Assembly (NCBI GenBank): GCA_018897875.1
Contig: JAHIKF010000423.1
Coordinates: 1 to 5,726, forward strand
Direction: 5' to 3'
DNA: 5,726 bases
Origin: Pseudomonadota bacterium
GTDB lineage: Bacteria; Desulfobacterota; Desulfobaccia; Desulfobaccales; 0-14-0-80-60-11
Below the pieces are notes generated by a model. That model was not told the DNA's origin, did no database searches, and saw only the letters and a list, made by a program, of their open reading frames with translations. Shown one piece after another: positions 5,367 through 5,726 of the stretch. A program made the translations under genes and the position numbers. The stretch's first letter is position 1, and every line of letters starts with the position of its first letter.

Positions 5367-5393
5367 GTTATATTCCGTAATTTATATGATCAA
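5367..5393 (-). promoter_or_regulatory. Possible promoter of the coaBC operon
   Basis: The AT-rich stretch upstream of coaBC offers a minus-strand -10-like TATAAC (5372-5367) and a -35-like TTGATC (5393-5388), but the spacer is only 15 bases. Several other TATA-like hexamers overlap (for example TATAAA at 5385-5380), so the exact promoter is uncertain. The region is the likely operon promoter by position: no other minus-strand gene is seen between it and the right edge. Confidence 0.3.
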
Positions 5394-5428
5394 TATATTG
5401 CGGTGATTTTTCCAAAACCTCTTTTAAG

Positions 5429-5512
5429 TCCCCCTTTTTTAAAGGGGGATTTAGGGGGATTATTAGGGAGTTATTTATAATCCCCCCTGCCCCCCTTTAG
5501 AAAAGGGGGGTT
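5429..5512. repeat. Second pair of C/G-rich palindromic repeat units, tail to tail
   Basis: Unit C (about 5429-5461) has a CCCCCTTT-TTT-AAAGGGGG hairpin followed by an ATTTAGGGGGATT tail. Unit D (about 5479-5512) has an AATCCCCCC tail followed by a CCCCCCTTT/AAAAGGGGGG hairpin. Orientation is the reverse of the left-hand pair: here the tails face each other across about 17 AT-rich bases. This pair sits in the 321-base gene-free stretch (5338-5658) between the coaBC start and the transposase start. The rest of that stretch holds only promoter elements and a short TTGGT/ACCAA inverted repeat (5520-5537). Confidence 0.8.
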
Positions 5513-5595
5513 CTAATTATTGGTCTTTAAATACCAACTAAATGTGGAACGCCAAACTATAAATGGTATCAGGCGCCAAAAGGCGAAAACGCTTA

Positions 5596-5624
5596 TTGCC
5601 ATTGCTCCGAAAATAAGCTATAAT
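5596..5624 (+). promoter_or_regulatory. Strong sigma-70 promoter of the transposase gene
   Basis: A -35 box TTGCCA (5596-5601; 5 of 6) and a perfect -10 box TATAAT (5619-5624) are separated by the ideal 17 bases. The predicted start near 5631 leaves a leader of about 28 bases before the GTG at 5659, with GGAG at 5647-5650 as the ribosome binding site. Confidence 0.7.
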
Positions 5625-5642
5625 TAACTAAATTAATTAGCT
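5616..5642. repeat. AT-rich inverted repeat over the transposase promoter start region
   Basis: The arms AGCTA-TA-ATTAA (left, with a 2-base bulge) and TTAATTAGCT (right) flank a CTAAA centre. The left arm contains the -10 box and the right arm covers the predicted transcription start and early leader. It could be an operator or a leader hairpin that limits transposase expression. It could equally be chance symmetry in AT-rich DNA. Confidence 0.4.
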
Positions 5643-5658
5643 AAATGGAGCAATTATT

Positions 5659-5726
5659 GTGCAACAAGAAAACTTGAGTCTCCTGGCATTTCAAAAAAGG
5701 TTTAGGACCGAAAAAGCTTGTCAGAA
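5659..5726 (+). CDS. IS1595-type transposase, N-terminal fragment (runs off window)
   Basis: Only the first 22 codons are in the window: VQQENLSLLAFQKRF, then RTEKACQ. The LLxFQKRFxTEKAC pattern matches the N terminus of IS1595-family transposases (ISXO2-like DDE enzymes), which normally continues into a zinc-ribbon segment. GTG 5659 is supported by GGAG eight bases upstream and by an in-frame TAG at 5638-5640. A TTG at 5674 would start nearer the conserved part. The gene is divergent from coaBC and follows a strong promoter, so the left end of the element should lie somewhere in about 5513-5595. I could not identify its terminal inverted repeat. Whether the element is complete cannot be judged here. 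Confidence 0.7.
   Translation, partial: MQQENLSLLAFQKRFRTEKACQ

Noticed and set aside
5513..5595. Terminal inverted repeat of the IS1595-type element
   Set aside because: Short symmetries (TTGGT/ACCAA at 5520-5537, CGCC/GGCG at 5574-5585) are present. Without the right end of the element no terminal repeat or target duplication can be matched.
1..5726. tRNA or rRNA genes
   Set aside because: I saw no cloverleaf-like segment with a TTCRA-type T arm, and no rRNA-like conserved stretch, in any intergenic region.

Overview
The window is a bacterial chromosomal segment with moderately GC-rich genes. Every resolved gene lies on the minus strand, except the start of a transposase that runs off the right edge on the plus strand. 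The gene set (coaBC, family-4 uracil-DNA glycosylase, NfeD, slipin, a small Rho_N-like basic protein, hicBA), together with many C5-6/G5-6 palindromic repeats in the AT-rich intergenic DNA, resembles anaerobic Desulfobacterota (former Deltaproteobacteria, Syntrophobacterales/Desulfobacca-like). This placement is inferred from gene content and repeat style only, with no marker gene to confirm it.

Layout in transcription order, right to left. (i) 5338-5726 is a 321-base gene-free stretch followed by a truncated gene. It holds a pair of C/G-rich palindromic repeats (5429-5512), a strong promoter (TTGCCA-17-TATAAT), an AT-rich inverted repeat, and the first 22 codons of an IS1595-type transposase on the plus strand. 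(ii) 5337-1331 is a tight four-gene operon: coaBC (coenzyme A synthesis), a family-4 uracil-DNA glycosylase (DNA repair), an NfeD membrane protease, and a slipin/stomatin (SPFH) protein. Neighbouring reading frames overlap by 17 and 14 bases at the first two junctions, and 15 bases separate nfeD from the slipin gene. (iii) 1330-1117 is a 214-base spacer with a candidate sigma-70 promoter and a GC-rich structured leader. (iv) 1116-784 encodes a 110-residue, very basic protein with a Rho_N/SAP-like helical domain. (v) 754-339 is a compact hicB-hicA toxin-antitoxin module. (vi) 338-1 holds an 18-codon-plus-stop copy of the 3' end of the Rho_N-like gene, a good Rho-independent terminator, and a second pair of C/G-rich palindromic repeats.

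The most notable structure is the duplication around the toxin-antitoxin module. The last 57 bases of the Rho_N-like gene (784-840) recur as a direct repeat (282-338; 53 of 57 identical) on the other side of hicBA, and the terminator lies beyond the outer copy. The simplest reading is that hicBA entered at the 3' end of this gene. The gene was left intact, its old 3' end and terminator were pushed about 500 bases downstream, and hicBA became the distal part of its transcript. A tandem gene duplication followed by replacement of most of the second copy is the main alternative.

Functionally, coaBC supplies 4'-phosphopantetheine for CoA. The glycosylase removes uracil from DNA, although here it lacks one of the four expected Fe-S cysteines. 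NfeD and slipin form a well-known membrane protease/scaffold pair. The Rho_N-like protein probably binds nucleic acid, and HicB neutralises the HicA mRNA interferase.
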